Part shown: in pieces, positions 44,337-53,750 of the stretch
Layout of the letters: every line of letters begins with the position of its first letter
How positions within the stretch are numbered: the first letter of the stretch is position 1
NCBI GenBank assembly: GCA_963843685.1
Contig: CAWJLO010000005.1
Span: 62,001 to 126,000, forward strand
Source: DASQHL01 sp963843685
GTDB taxonomy: Bacteria; Chloroflexota; Dehalococcoidia; DSTF01; JACRBR01
Reading direction: 5' to 3'
DNA: 64,000 nucleotides
Made by a program: the position numbers and the translations under genes
The notes under the pieces: model-generated
The model's database searches: none
What the model saw: only the letters and a program-made list of their open reading frames with translations
Told to the model about the DNA's origin: nothing

Positions 44337-45032
44337 TCAGGCCGCCTGGGCCGGCGTGGGGCGCTGCGGCCCCCTTCCGGTGGCCTCGTACATCCGGACC
44401 ATGCTGGCAAACGACCGCACGAGGAACGGATCGAACTGGTCTCCGGCGTTCCGCTCCAACTCCGCGACGGCAACCTCATTCAGGCGAGCCGCACGATACG
44501 GGCTATCCATCACCATCGCCGCGAAGGCATCGGCCACTGTCATAATCCGCGCCGGAAGCGGGATCTCCTGCCCGGCCAGCCCTTTCGGGTAGCCCTGCCC
44601 GTCCCAGCGCTCGTGGTGAAAGAGCACCACCTCCAGGACGACCTGGGCTAGCCATCGCGGGCTCACCTTCAGGACGTCCCAGTCACGAAGCAGGTCGTAT
44701 CCCGCAGAGACGTGGTTGCGCATCATCATCGTCTCAGCCGTGGAGAGCGGGCCCTGCTTGACAAGGACATTCTCCGGGACGGATATCTTGCCCAGATCGT
44801 ACACGTGGCCGGCTACCCAGATAGCCGCGACGGCGTCCATGGGTTGGTTCTCGCGCTTCGCCAGCTCGACGGCGTACTCCGTTGCCAGGCCGGCGTGGTG
44901 GCCGCTGTAATTGTCCTTCGTGTCAAGCCTCTCGCGCCAGGCGGCAAGAAGTCCGCTCAGCCGCTGCCACGTATCCTGCGGATACAGGGAGACGAGCAGC
45001 TCCACGACGGAGTTCATCTCAAGGACGGACAT
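44337..45032 (-). CDS. HD-GYP-like domain protein with altered HD motif
   Basis: This 231-residue protein has an HD-GYP layout: SGHHAGLATEYAVELAKREN, VAGHVYDLGKISVPENVLVK, MRNHVSAGYDLLRDWDVLKV, then the GYP part FHHERWDGQGYPKGLAGQEI. The canonical His-Asp pair (L-H-D-I-G-K) is Tyr-Asp (V-Y-D-L-G-K), so the metal site that cleaves cyclic di-GMP is probably changed. It could be a binding protein instead. No receiver domain is attached. ATG 45032 has AGGAG 8 bases before it; longer frames lack a site. Confidence 0.82.
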   Translation of the reverse strand: MSVLEMNSVVELLVSLYPQDTWQRLSGLLAAWRERLDTKDNYSGHHAGLATEYAVELAKRENQPMDAVAAIWVAGHVYDLGKISVPENVLVKQGPLSTAETMMMRNHVSAGYDLLRDWDVLKVSPRWLAQVVLEVVLFHHERWDGQGYPKGLAGQEIPLPARIMTVADAFAAMVMDSPYRAARLNEVAVAELERNAGDQFDPFLVRSFASMVRMYEATGRGPQRPTPAQAA

Positions 45033-45206
45033 CGAATCAACTCCTGGGTTTCGCTTTCTCATGTATCGGCTGCCGGTGTCTCGAATCTGAGATACGGGGA
45101 ATCCCGCGGGCGATGGGCTTTCCCTTATGAAGTCCGTCAATATCCGTTTACCGAAGCCATAGAAGGCTAGCCGGGAGCGTTGTACAATGTGGGTCGAGGA
45201 CATCAA

Positions 45207-45389
45207 ATGAACGCCCCAGACGTCAGGGATGACCGACCGGCGCCGCCCGTACGTGAAGTGCGCATGGGTGAGTCCGAGTGCCCCAGGTGCCGGAAGTACT
45301 TCACGGCTAGCTACTGGAGTGGCGGCGTCATGGTCCAGGCCCGTTGCCTGAGTTGCGACCTCAAATGGCCGCTACCGGACGTGGTCTGA
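45207..45389 (+). CDS. 60-residue zinc-ribbon protein
   Basis: Two C-x2-C pairs (ECPRCRKYFTASYW and ARCLSCDLKWPLPDVV) form a small zinc ribbon with an acidic N-terminal tail. TACAAT at 45183-45188 and GAGG before ATG 45207 give a plausible promoter and ribosome-binding site. It is divergent from the HD-GYP-like gene. Function unknown; regulators and adaptor proteins have such folds. Confidence 0.72.
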   Translation: MNAPDVRDDRPAPPVREVRMGESECPRCRKYFTASYWSGGVMVQARCLSCDLKWPLPDVV

Positions 45390-45492
45390 GGCACGATCTC
45401 AGCGCCCATGTCGATGATCTGAATAGCAAAGGGGCCAGGCGACCCGAAAATGCACACGCGCGCAAGCAGGATGGCGATATTCAGGGTGGAGA

Positions 45493-46881
45493 ATGGTTAA
45501 GGCACGCGAACGGGACGAGATCGAAGACGAAGAGTTGGTAGCGGACGCGGACGCCCCCGGGAAGGCTCCGCTGATCCCTGCCGTCAAGCTGAGCTCCGAG
45601 GAACCCCTCGGCGAGACGCCGGATTCCGTCGAGCTGTACCTCAATGAGATCGCGCGCTACAAGCTTCTCCGGCCGGACGAAGAGGTATCGCTCGCCAAGT
45701 CCATCGAGAACGGACGCATCCTCGACGAAGCGAGCGACGCGTACATGGAGGAGCACCTCAGTGCGCCCACGACGGAACAGCTCGCCGTGCGCCTGCTCAC
45801 CGATGTCCACGAGGGGTTGGCGCTCGTGCGACGGTCGCGCGTGCTGAAGGGCTTCCCTCAGCGCGGAGGCTACGCAGACCAGCTGTTCTTCCCGGCTCTG
45901 CGAGACTCGATCCAGGACCGGCTCGACGAAGCGTTCGAAGAGTCGATCGCGACGGCGACGAAGCGCAACGTCGCGCAGGTGCGCCCGTTGCTGATCACGC
46001 TCGCTGTCGCTCAGCGCATCTTCCCTGAGCAGTCACACAAGGCGCTCGATGAGGCGATCGGCCTCATCCACCGCGGCGTCACCAGGGCCAACGACCGCTC
46101 AATGGCGGCACGTCTCCGCGTGCTCGTGCCGCACATCGTCGTCGCCCGCGAGACCGCGCAGCGTGCCGAGGAGCACATGGTCAACGCGAACCTGCGCCTC
46201 GTCGTGAGCGTCGCGAAGAAGTACGCCGGCCGCGGCATGCCGTTGATGGATCTCATCCAGGAGGGCAACGGCGGCCTGATGCGCGCGGTCGAGAAGTTCG
46301 AGCACCGACGCGGCTTCCGCTTCAGCACGTACGCCACGTGGTGGATCCGCCAGGCCGTGGGCCGCGCGATCGCGGACAAGGGCCGCACGATCCGCCTCCC
46401 CATCCACATCACCGAGCTGATCTCGAAGTACTCGCAGGCACGCGAGCGTCTCTTCCAGCGGCTCGGGCGAGAGCCCAAGACCTCAGAGCTTTCGAAACTC
46501 ATGGGGATGCCGCCCGACAAAGTGCGCGAGGCCGCCCGGGCGCTCCGCCAGTCCGTCGTCTCTCTCGAGACGCCGGTCGGCGAAGAGGAAGAGGGCACGC
46601 TCGGCAGCGTGCTGGAAGACGTGATGGCGCCCTCGCCCGAGGAGGAAGCCTCCCGCCAGCTCCTGCGCGAGCGTGTGCGGAACGCGCTTGACGTGCTGAC
46701 GCCGCGTGAACGGACGGTGATCGAGTTGCGGTTCGGCATCAAGGACGGCCGTCCCCGGACGCTGGACATCGTGGGCAACGAGCTCGGAGTCACGCGCGAG
46801 CGCGCCCGACAGATCGAGGCACAGGCACTCGAGAAACTGCGACGCTCGAACGGCAACCTCCGCGGCGAAGGCGACTTCTGA
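45493..46881 (+). CDS. rpoD: Primary-type sigma-70 factor (RpoD/SigA group)
   Basis: This 462-residue protein has region 1.2 (DSVELYLNEIARYKLLRPDE), a non-conserved insert of about 120 residues, region 2 (NLRLVVSVAKKYAGRGMPLM, DLIQEGNGGLMRAVEKFEHR, FSTYATWWIRQAVGRAIADK), region 3, and region 4 (LTPRERTVIELRFGIKDGRP, then LGVTRERARQIEAQALEKLR). The usual N-I-G in region 2.1 is N-G-G. Region 1.1 is short, so it could be a group 2 factor rather than the sole housekeeping one. It recognises -10/-35 promoters like those marked in this window. Confidence 0.9.
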   Translation: MVKARERDEIEDEELVADADAPGKAPLIPAVKLSSEEPLGETPDSVELYLNEIARYKLLRPDEEVSLAKSIENGRILDEASDAYMEEHLSAPTTEQLAVRLLTDVHEGLALVRRSRVLKGFPQRGGYADQLFFPALRDSIQDRLDEAFEESIATATKRNVAQVRPLLITLAVAQRIFPEQSHKALDEAIGLIHRGVTRANDRSMAARLRVLVPHIVVARETAQRAEEHMVNANLRLVVSVAKKYAGRGMPLMDLIQEGNGGLMRAVEKFEHRRGFRFSTYATWWIRQAVGRAIADKGRTIRLPIHITELISKYSQARERLFQRLGREPKTSELSKLMGMPPDKVREAARALRQSVVSLETPVGEEEEGTLGSVLEDVMAPSPEEEASRQLLRERVRNALDVLTPRERTVIELRFGIKDGRPRTLDIVGNELGVTRERARQIEAQALEKLRRSNGNLRGEGDF

Positions 46882-47087
46882 GCGCCGGCAGAATTCATAA
46901 GTCAGCGGATGGTTCATTCGTACCTCACGCCGTCGAACCGCGGCGGGTAGGCTGATCCCGGAGGCTGGTGCCAGGCCCCGCTTGACGGAACATCCGTGCG
47001 ATACAGGCGAACTGGCGGGCTATACTGGTAGGAGACGCGCTCTGCCCGACCGGGTGTCGTCTCGGACCGCCAGCTTTCGCAGGGATT

Positions 47088-49037
47088 GTGGCCGAGTCGG
47101 CCCGGGAGACGCGCAAGAGCATGGTACTTGGCAGACTTCGCACCATCGGCACGCCGGCCGACGCACCCGCAGGCGGCTCCGGACGGGGACCTGACGGCGC
47201 GCCGCTTACGTTCCCGGTCCTTCTCGACGACTGCCGACGCACTTGGGGCGACAAGATCGCGTTTCAGCAGAAGTCGCACGGACGCTGGGAGCGTGTTTCC
47301 TACATCGACCTCTACAAGCGCTCCTATGACCTCGCGGCGGGACTGGTCGCGCTTGGCCTGCGCCCCGGCCAGCGCGTCGCGCTCATCGCTGAGAACAGTA
47401 TCGAGTGGGCCTGCTGCTACTACGCCATCGTGATCAGTGGCGGCATCGCCGTGCCCATCTACTACGACTTGAAGCCAGAGGAAGTCGCAGAGATGGTCGA
47501 GCGCTCCGGCGCCGAGATCGTCATTGCGGCGCGTAAGGTCGCCGAACACCTCGAACGCGCGCCGCATGTGCGCCTGACGATCGTTGCTGACGGCGTCGCA
47601 CGAGGCGAACTTCCCGAAAACCTCTCCCGTATCGGCCACCGTGCACTGCAGCTCGAGGAGCTGCCCGGATGCGCCACCACGGACAGCAGGGAGTCCCTGG
47701 CCCGGACCATCGTCGACCCGGACGACGTCGCCTCGATCGTCTTCACGTCTGGCACGACGGGCGGCATGAAGGGCGTCACCCTCACACATCGAAACTTCAT
47801 GGCGAACCTTCGCCAGGTGCGTGCCTCCATCCCGTTCGGCGAACGTGACCGGCTCGTGATGGTGCTGCCTATGCACCACGCGTTCCCCTTCACCGTGACG
47901 ATCGCGGTGGCCCCGGCCGTCGGCGGCGAAGTGACCTTCGAGAACGACCTCCGTCGTATCCGAGACCGCATGGCCGAGGTGAAGCCGACCCTCTTCATTG
48001 GCGTGCCCGCGTTGTTCGAGCTCATGTACAGGAACATCGTGCACTCCATCGAGGCGCAAGGGCGCTTGGAGAGCTTCGAGCGGGGACTGCGTATCGTTGA
48101 TGCGACGAAGCAGCGCGCGGGCATCAATCTCGGGCGCATCGTCTTCCGTGAGCTGCACAAGCGTCTCGGCGGCAGCCTGCGGTTCATGGTGAGCGGCGGT
48201 GCCGCGCTCAACCCGACGGTTTCGGCCAACTTCGCCCGCCTGGGCGTGCCGATCCTGCAGGGCTGGGGGCTCACCGAGGCCGCTCCCGTGCTCGCCGTGC
48301 AGCGCTGGAACCCACGCAAGTTCTACATGTCCAACTACTACGAAGAGCAGGTGGGCACAGTCGGTCAGCCGCTCGAAGGCGTCGAGATCGGGCTCATCGA
48401 CGTGCCCGAAAAGGAACTCTACGTCCACCTTCACGGCGAGGGTGAGCTGGTCGCGCGGGGAGACAACGTCACGCCCGGATACTGGCAATCCGAGGACGCC
48501 ACAAAGGTCCAGAAGGTCGGCGAGTGGCTGCGCACCGGCGACGTCGGTTGCATCGACGCCGAAGGCAACATCTGGATCACGGGCCGCAGCAAGTTCGTAA
48601 TCGTGCTCGACTCCGGCGAGAAGATCCACCCCGACGAGATCGAGGAAAAGCTCGCGCGCAGCCCGTTGATCGAGGACATCGTTGTCACGGCGCACAAGAC
48701 GCGCGGCAAGACGCAGGCCCGCGCCATCATCTACCCGAACCGCGACGAGGCGGCCGCGCGGCTACTCGAAGCTCCGCTTACCGAGGACGCGGTGCGGGCG
48801 CTCATCGCGGCCGAGATGGAGACCAATCAGGCGGACGTCGCCGCCTTCAAGCGCACCGTCGACTTCCTTCTGACCGACAAGCCGCTGCCGAAGACAGTGC
48901 TCCGCAAAGTCGCTCGCGGCCTGATCGCCGAGGAGTACAGCTTCGATCCGGACCTCTGGGCGCAGTCGTGGGAGGAACATCTCGCCGCGCAAGCAGTGCC
49001 TCCTCTCGAGGAGGAGCCGGATCCAGCCGTCGCCTGA
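47088..49037 (+). CDS. fadD: Long-chain acyl-CoA synthetase (AMP-forming)
   Basis: This 649-residue ANL-superfamily enzyme has the ATP/AMP motif VFTSGTTGGMKGVTLTHRN, MHHAFPFTVTIAVAPA, QGWGLTEAAPVLAVQ, LRTGDVGCIDAEGNIWITGR and the hinge near FVIVLDSGEKIHPDEIEEKL. It activates fatty acids to acyl-CoA. The C-terminal catalytic Lys lies in PLPKTVLRKVARG. It starts at GTG 47088, about 60 bases after TATACT (47021-47026). Downstream dehydratase and SDR genes fit a fatty-acid or similar acyl-CoA pathway. Confidence 0.9.
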   Translation: MAESARETRKSMVLGRLRTIGTPADAPAGGSGRGPDGAPLTFPVLLDDCRRTWGDKIAFQQKSHGRWERVSYIDLYKRSYDLAAGLVALGLRPGQRVALIAENSIEWACCYYAIVISGGIAVPIYYDLKPEEVAEMVERSGAEIVIAARKVAEHLERAPHVRLTIVADGVARGELPENLSRIGHRALQLEELPGCATTDSRESLARTIVDPDDVASIVFTSGTTGGMKGVTLTHRNFMANLRQVRASIPFGERDRLVMVLPMHHAFPFTVTIAVAPAVGGEVTFENDLRRIRDRMAEVKPTLFIGVPALFELMYRNIVHSIEAQGRLESFERGLRIVDATKQRAGINLGRIVFRELHKRLGGSLRFMVSGGAALNPTVSANFARLGVPILQGWGLTEAAPVLAVQRWNPRKFYMSNYYEEQVGTVGQPLEGVEIGLIDVPEKELYVHLHGEGELVARGDNVTPGYWQSEDATKVQKVGEWLRTGDVGCIDAEGNIWITGRSKFVIVLDSGEKIHPDEIEEKLARSPLIEDIVVTAHKTRGKTQARAIIYPNRDEAAARLLEAPLTEDAVRALIAAEMETNQADVAAFKRTVDFLLTDKPLPKTVLRKVARGLIAEEYSFDPDLWAQSWEEHLAAQAVPPLEEEPDPAVA

Positions 49038-49062
49038 CGTCCGAGTGTCCCCTGAGGGAACA

Positions 49063-49090
49063 AAGAGAGGGCCCCGTGGGGCCCTCTCTT
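49063..49090. terminator. Bidirectional terminator between fadD and hppA
   Basis: Thirteen-base perfect arms AAGAGAGGGCCCC / GGGGCCCTCTCTT are separated by GT, flanked by A-rich sequence on the left and TTCGTTT on the right. It sits between two convergent genes. Confidence 0.8.
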
Positions 49091-49111
49091 CGTTTGAACG
49101 GATTCCTCGCG

Positions 49112-51403
49112 CTACTTCGTGATGAACAGCGGCGCCAGCACGAGCGTGATCGTCGCGAGCAGCTTCACGAGTACGTGCAGCGACGGCCCCGCGGTGTCCT
49201 TGAATGGGTCGCCGACGGTGTCGCCGACGACAGCGGCCTTGTGAGCATCGCTCCCCTTGCCGAGCGTGTTCCCCTTCTCGTCCTTCAGCCCGCCGGACTC
49301 GATGAACTTCTTCGCGTTGTCCCACGCGCCGCCGCCGTTGTTCAGGACCGTGGCCATCAGGATGCCGCCGATCGTGCCTATGATGAGCACGCCGGTCACT
49401 GCGAGCCAGCCTGCCGCATGGTCGTACGTCTGGTTGAAATATCCAGGTGTGCCGACCGTACCCAGCGTCACGGTGACGTGGTCGTTGCGGAGGAAGCGGA
49501 AGATCAGACCCACAGCGACCGGCAGGCCGACCGCCAGGATGCCCGGCAGGATCATCTGTCGCAGCGCCGCCTTCGCCGTAATGTCCACCGCCGCGGCGTA
49601 GTCCGGCCGTGACGTCCCTGCCATGATCCCCGGATCCGAGCGGAACTGCCGCCGCACTTCCTCAATGATGGCGCCCGCCGCGTTGCCCACCGCCCGGATC
49701 GCCAACGAGCTGAAGAGGAATACCAGCATCACGCCCAGCAGGCCGCCCACGAAGACGTCCACCTTCGAGAGGTCGATGGGCAGCTCTGCCGTCAACGGTG
49801 CGCCCAACCGCTCCTTGACCTTGTCCAGGTACGCGGAGAACAGAAGGAACGCCGCGAGGCCGGCCGACGCGACCGCGTAACCCTTCGTCAGCGCCTTCGT
49901 CGTGTTTCCTACCGCGTCCAGCTTGTCCGTGATGTCGCGTGCTTCCGGCGGAGCGCCGGCCATCTCGTTGATCCCGCCGGCGTTGTCCGTGATCGGCCCG
50001 AAGGTGTCCATCGCCAGGATGTACGCAGCCGACATGAGCATACCCATCGTTGCGACGGCCGTCCCGAAGATTCCCGTCGTGAACGATGGGATGGCGCTGT
50101 TGATGTCCGCCTGTGCGCCCAAGGCGAACGAGCACACGAGCGCGAGGCCGATGGCGATTGCAGTGAGCGCGGTCGTCTCAAAGCCCACGGCCGTGCCGAT
50201 GATGATGTTGGTCGCCGGCCCCGTCTTCGACGCCTCAGCGATTTCCTGTACGGGCCGCCAGGAGCCGGCCGTGTAGTACTGCGTGATGTACACGAACGCA
50301 ATGCCGGTGATGATGCCGACGATGCCGCAGAAGAAGAACCAGTACCAGGCGTCGCCGAGCATTACCTTTGTGGCGATGAAGAGGCCGATCACCGAGAGTG
50401 CCGAGACGACGTAGTACCCGTAGTTCAACGGCGTCATCGGGTCCTGCTTCGTCTCCGGGTCCGCGCTCGTGAAGAACGGCACCGTGGTCAGCCCTATCAT
50501 TGTCGCGATCAGGCCAAAGGCCCGCAGCACCAGCGGGAACATGATCCACTCGATCTTTCCCGTCACGGTAAAGATCGCCACGCCCAGGATCATTGCGCCG
50601 ATGTTCTCGGCGGACATCGACTCGAAGAGGTCCGCCCCGCGGCCGGCGCAGTCGCCCACGTTGTCACCGACCAGGTCCGCGACGACGGCTGCGTTCCGGG
50701 GGTCGTCCTCGGGAATGCCCGCTTCGACCTTGCCGACGAGATCCGCCCCCACGTCCGCGGCCTTCGTGTAGATCCCGCCGCCGAGCTGCGCGAACAGCGC
50801 CACAAAGCTCGCTCCGAACCCGAATCCGACGATCAGGAACGGCGCAATCTCGGCGGGATGGCCGAGCACGCGGCTGTAGATGAGGAAGATCGTTGAGACG
50901 CCCAGGAGGCTCAGGGCCACGACCAGGAAGCCCGAGACGGCCCCGCCACGCAGCGACACCGTCACAGCATCCCGTAGGCTCTTCTGCGCGGCTGCGGCAG
51001 TCCGTATGTTGGACCGCACCGCAATGAACATGCCGATGTAGCCGGCGAGGGCGGAACATGTCGCCCCGACGAGGAACGCGATGCCGGTGAGCAGGCCCTC
51101 CTGCCAGCGGCTTACCGCCTCCTTCGTGCCGAACGTCACCTGACCGTTCTCGAACACGATAGGCTTCACACCTTCGGAAATGGACCCGACGAGCACGCCC
51201 ACGACCACGGCCGTCACCACCGCGAGGACAGCGATCGTCCGATACTGGCGCGAAAGGAACGCCATCGCGCCCTCGAAGATCATCTCCGCGATCTCCTGCA
51301 TCGCCTCGGTGCCGGTCTCCCGGCGCAGCACGTCGTAAGCCAGCCAGAGGGCGAACAGCGTCGCTGCGATACCCGTAGCCGGCACCATCCATACCAATGT
51401 CAT
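49112..51403 (-). CDS. hppA: Membrane-bound K+-independent-type H+-pyrophosphatase
   Basis: This 763-residue protein with about 16 TM helices uses pyrophosphate hydrolysis to pump protons. Active-site motifs are EAGIPEDDPRNAAVVADLVG and DNVGDCAGRGADLFES, and later DNAGGINEMAG. The K+-sensitivity position in GNTTKALTKGYAVASAGLAA is Lys, as in K+-independent enzymes (Ala in K+-dependent ones). ATG 51403 follows GGGAGGGG. It removes pyrophosphate made by reactions such as the neighbouring acyl-CoA synthetase, an inference from function. Confidence 0.93.
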   Translation of the reverse strand: MTLVWMVPATGIAATLFALWLAYDVLRRETGTEAMQEIAEMIFEGAMAFLSRQYRTIAVLAVVTAVVVGVLVGSISEGVKPIVFENGQVTFGTKEAVSRWQEGLLTGIAFLVGATCSALAGYIGMFIAVRSNIRTAAAAQKSLRDAVTVSLRGGAVSGFLVVALSLLGVSTIFLIYSRVLGHPAEIAPFLIVGFGFGASFVALFAQLGGGIYTKAADVGADLVGKVEAGIPEDDPRNAAVVADLVGDNVGDCAGRGADLFESMSAENIGAMILGVAIFTVTGKIEWIMFPLVLRAFGLIATMIGLTTVPFFTSADPETKQDPMTPLNYGYYVVSALSVIGLFIATKVMLGDAWYWFFFCGIVGIITGIAFVYITQYYTAGSWRPVQEIAEASKTGPATNIIIGTAVGFETTALTAIAIGLALVCSFALGAQADINSAIPSFTTGIFGTAVATMGMLMSAAYILAMDTFGPITDNAGGINEMAGAPPEARDITDKLDAVGNTTKALTKGYAVASAGLAAFLLFSAYLDKVKERLGAPLTAELPIDLSKVDVFVGGLLGVMLVFLFSSLAIRAVGNAAGAIIEEVRRQFRSDPGIMAGTSRPDYAAAVDITAKAALRQMILPGILAVGLPVAVGLIFRFLRNDHVTVTLGTVGTPGYFNQTYDHAAGWLAVTGVLIIGTIGGILMATVLNNGGGAWDNAKKFIESGGLKDEKGNTLGKGSDAHKAAVVGDTVGDPFKDTAGPSLHVLVKLLATITLVLAPLFITK

Positions 51404-51496
51404 CGGCGTCCCCTCCCACTCGCGGATTGCTGCGAGTTGCGACTGCTCAGGACACACAAAAGGAGGCGCCACCGCACCTCCCGTCAGAGCGCGGCA

Positions 51497-51525
51497 AGTC
51501 TAGCGTGCGACATGGCATCGGGCAA
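51497..51525 (-). promoter_or_regulatory. Sigma-70-type promoter of hppA
   Basis: On the minus strand TTGCCC (51525-51520) and TAGACT (51502-51497) are 17 bases apart. The transcript would start near 51490, giving an 85- to 90-base leader before ATG 51403. Confidence 0.55.
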
Positions 51526-51635
51526 GACGAGCGGCCGTCGACACTACGTAGTTACACCGGCTCGTGGCGACGCGCCACGAGCCCATCTGCGTCGAACACT
51601 CTTGTCCGTCGCCTGGCACGCCGATCTCCGCTTCG

Positions 51636-51664
51636 TTGACACTCGGTAGAGCCGGTTGTATTCT
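51636..51664 (+). promoter_or_regulatory. Sigma-70-type promoter of the dehydratase/MaoC operon
   Basis: TTGACA (51636-51641), a 17-base spacer and TATTCT (51659-51664). It lies about 75 bases before ATG 51738 and faces away from hppA. Confidence 0.72.
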
Positions 51665-51737
51665 CGTTCCGCTGCAAACCTGACGTGCACGTGAGATTTC
51701 CCGCGCCGGTTTTTCGGGCGGCGACGCGAGGTGCGGT

Positions 51738-52235
51738 ATGGCCGAAGTGGCGAAGTCGATAATCACGGACGAGATGCGGGCGGCCATCGACAGAGAGAGC
51801 CCGCCGGCCGTCATGGAGGTCGAGAAGACCAACTGCCGCATGTTCGCGCGCTCCGTCGGTCACACGGATCCCATCTTCTACGACGAGGCGGCGGCGAAGG
51901 CTCGCGGCTTCCGCAGCATCGTCGCACCGCCCGGCTTCCTTGGCACGCCGATCTTTCGCCCCGGCGGCGGCGGAGGCGCACCCGGCGAGATGGGCGGCCG
52001 CGGCTTCACTATCCCGTACAAGCGCGTGCTGAACGGCGGCACCGACTACGAGTACTTCCCCGACGTCGACTCGATCTGCGCCGGCGACACGATCACCGCA
52101 CGGTCTCGCATCACGAGCTTCGAGGAGACCGAAGGCAGCCTTGGCCCGATGTTGATCACGAAGCGAGAGACGGTCTACACCAACCAGAACGGGAAGGTCG
52201 TCGCCAAGATGTACGGGACGGTCATCCAGTACTAG
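51738..52235 (+). CDS. MaoC N-terminal-type (FAS1-like) dehydratase domain protein, copy 1
   Basis: This 165-residue hot-dog-fold protein of the MaoC_dehydrat_N type has VMEVEKTNCRMFARSVGHTD, PIFYDEAAAKARGFRSIVAP, RVLNGGTDYEYFPDVDSICA. These usually pair with a separate MaoC hydratase subunit and act on enoyl-CoA or 3-hydroxyacyl-CoA. A Gly-rich loop (FRPGGGGGAPGEMGG) is unusual. GAGGTGCGGT precedes the ATG. A partner gene begins 17 bases downstream. Confidence 0.83.
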   Translation: MAEVAKSIITDEMRAAIDRESPPAVMEVEKTNCRMFARSVGHTDPIFYDEAAAKARGFRSIVAPPGFLGTPIFRPGGGGGAPGEMGGRGFTIPYKRVLNGGTDYEYFPDVDSICAGDTITARSRITSFEETEGSLGPMLITKRETVYTNQNGKVVAKMYGTVIQY

Positions 52236-52252
52236 CCGAGGGGACGGACGCC

Positions 52253-52681
52253 ATGGCTCAGGTCTACTTCGAGGACATCAAACCGGGTGACGAGATACCG
52301 CAGTTGAAGAAGAACTGCTCCACCCAGCAGCTCGTGCTCTGGGCCGCCGGATCCGGCGACTTCTACCAAATCCATTACGACAAGGACTTCGCCCAGGCCA
52401 CCGGACTGAAGGGCTTGATCGTGCACGGTGCGCTCAAGAACGCCTTCCTGGGTCAACTCCTGCACGATTGGATCGGTGAGAAGGGCACGCTCCGGCGCTT
52501 CGGCTGCTCGTATCGGGGCATGGATGAGCCGAACCAGGACATCCTCTGCCGCGGCGTCGTGACGAAGACCTACAGCGAAGGGGGCAACCATTTCGTCGAG
52601 CTCGACGTCTGGACGGAGAAGCCCGACGGAAAGAAGACATCACCTGGGACAGCGATCGTCACGCTTCCCAGCCGCGGCTAA
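52253..52681 (+). CDS. MaoC-type enoyl-CoA hydratase subunit, copy 1
   Basis: This 142-residue protein has the R-specific hydratase motif region LVLWAAGSGDFYQIHYDKDF and GLKGLIVHGALKNAFLGQLL, where the Asp-x4-His dyad is D-F-Y-Q-I-H. It is expected to form a heterodimer with the protein encoded just upstream. Confidence 0.83.
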   Translation: MAQVYFEDIKPGDEIPQLKKNCSTQQLVLWAAGSGDFYQIHYDKDFAQATGLKGLIVHGALKNAFLGQLLHDWIGEKGTLRRFGCSYRGMDEPNQDILCRGVVTKTYSEGGNHFVELDVWTEKPDGKKTSPGTAIVTLPSRG

Positions 52682-52721
52682 GCTGAAATACCGGGCGTCA
52701 CGCACACCAGGATGAGGTTTC

Positions 52722-53216
52722 ATGGCTGAAGAATTCGAGATCACAGACGAGATGCGCGCTCAGTTCGGCGTCGACAGCGAGCCGTGGACGTATGAGGTGA
52801 CGACGACGAGCGTCCGCATGTACGCCCGCGGTATCGGCTCGGACGACCCGATCCACTACGACGAAGACTTCGCAAAGTCGCAAGGGTTCCGGGGCCTCGT
52901 CGCCCCCCTTGGCTATCTCGGGACGCCGGTCTACCTGCCAGGCAAGAGCGATCCGACGTTCGGCTTCCCGCGTCGGGCCGGCGGGCCGCGCCTCAACATC
53001 CCGTTCAAGGGCCTGCTGGACGGCGGCACGGAGACGGAGTACTTCGACGTCATCTGCGCTGGCGACGTGCTTGAGGAGACGTCGCACCTGGCGGATCTCA
53101 AACTCCGCGACGCGGCGCGCGGCAAGATGCTCTTCGTGACAAACGAGTCGGTCTACAAAGACAAGAAGACCGGTAAGGTGATCGCGAAGCAGCGACTGAC
53201 TTCTATCCACATGTAA
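52722..53216 (+). CDS. MaoC N-terminal-type (FAS1-like) dehydratase domain protein, copy 2
   Basis: This 164-residue paralogue of the gene at 51738 reads TYEVTTTSVRMYARGIGSDD, PIHYDEDFAKSQGFRGLVAP and GLLDGGTETEYFDVICAGDV. It lacks the Gly-rich insert of copy 1. It is followed by its own MaoC partner after a 66-base gap. Confidence 0.84.
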   Translation: MAEEFEITDEMRAQFGVDSEPWTYEVTTTSVRMYARGIGSDDPIHYDEDFAKSQGFRGLVAPLGYLGTPVYLPGKSDPTFGFPRRAGGPRLNIPFKGLLDGGTETEYFDVICAGDVLEETSHLADLKLRDAARGKMLFVTNESVYKDKKTGKVIAKQRLTSIHM

Positions 53217-53282
53217 TCTCTGGCGCATTTCGTCCGATTCGTGACGCGCGACCGCCGCGAGAACGCCCGAAAGGGGATCAAC

Positions 53283-53720
53283 ATGGCAGACCAGGTCTAT
53301 TTCGAGGACGTGACGGAGGGACAGGAGCTTCCCCCGATCAAGATCGCGCCGGACAAGCAGCAACTCGTGAAGTTCGCCGCCGGAAGCGGCGACTTCAACC
53401 CACTCCACTTCGACGAGAACTTCCCCATGCTCAAGCCGATGGGCCTCACCGAGAACATCGTCCACGGCCGATTCAAGTACGCGCAGGTGGGGCGCCTGGT
53501 GTTCGCCTTCGCCGGCTATAAGGGCCGCGTCAAGCGCTTCGGAGTCAACTACCGCGGTATGGATCTGCTCAACAAGGAGATCACGGCGGGCGGCGTTGTC
53601 ACGGGCAAACGCCAGGAGGGCGGCGAGAACCTCGTCGACCTGGACGTCTGGACGATGGACGCTGACGGCAAGAAGACCACACCGGGCACGGCGACGGTGG
53701 TGTTGCCAGGCCGGAGCTGA
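53283..53720 (+). CDS. MaoC-type enoyl-CoA hydratase subunit, copy 2
   Basis: This 145-residue protein has LVKFAAGSGDFNPLHFDENF (Asp-x4-His dyad as D-F-N-P-L-H) and GLTENIVHGRFKYAQVGRLV. ATG 53283 follows AAAGGGGATCAAC. With copy 2 of the upstream subunit it makes a second hydratase pair. Confidence 0.85.
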   Translation: MADQVYFEDVTEGQELPPIKIAPDKQQLVKFAAGSGDFNPLHFDENFPMLKPMGLTENIVHGRFKYAQVGRLVFAFAGYKGRVKRFGVNYRGMDLLNKEITAGGVVTGKRQEGGENLVDLDVWTMDADGKKTTPGTATVVLPGRS

Positions 53721-53750
53721 GAGCAACTCTTCGACGACGAAAGGTGGAAG

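Noticed and set aside
46914..48695. Minus-strand frame of 593 codons opposite fadD
   Set aside because: Antisense shadow with Asp/Val/Arg-rich composition; the fadD frame carries all ANL motifs.
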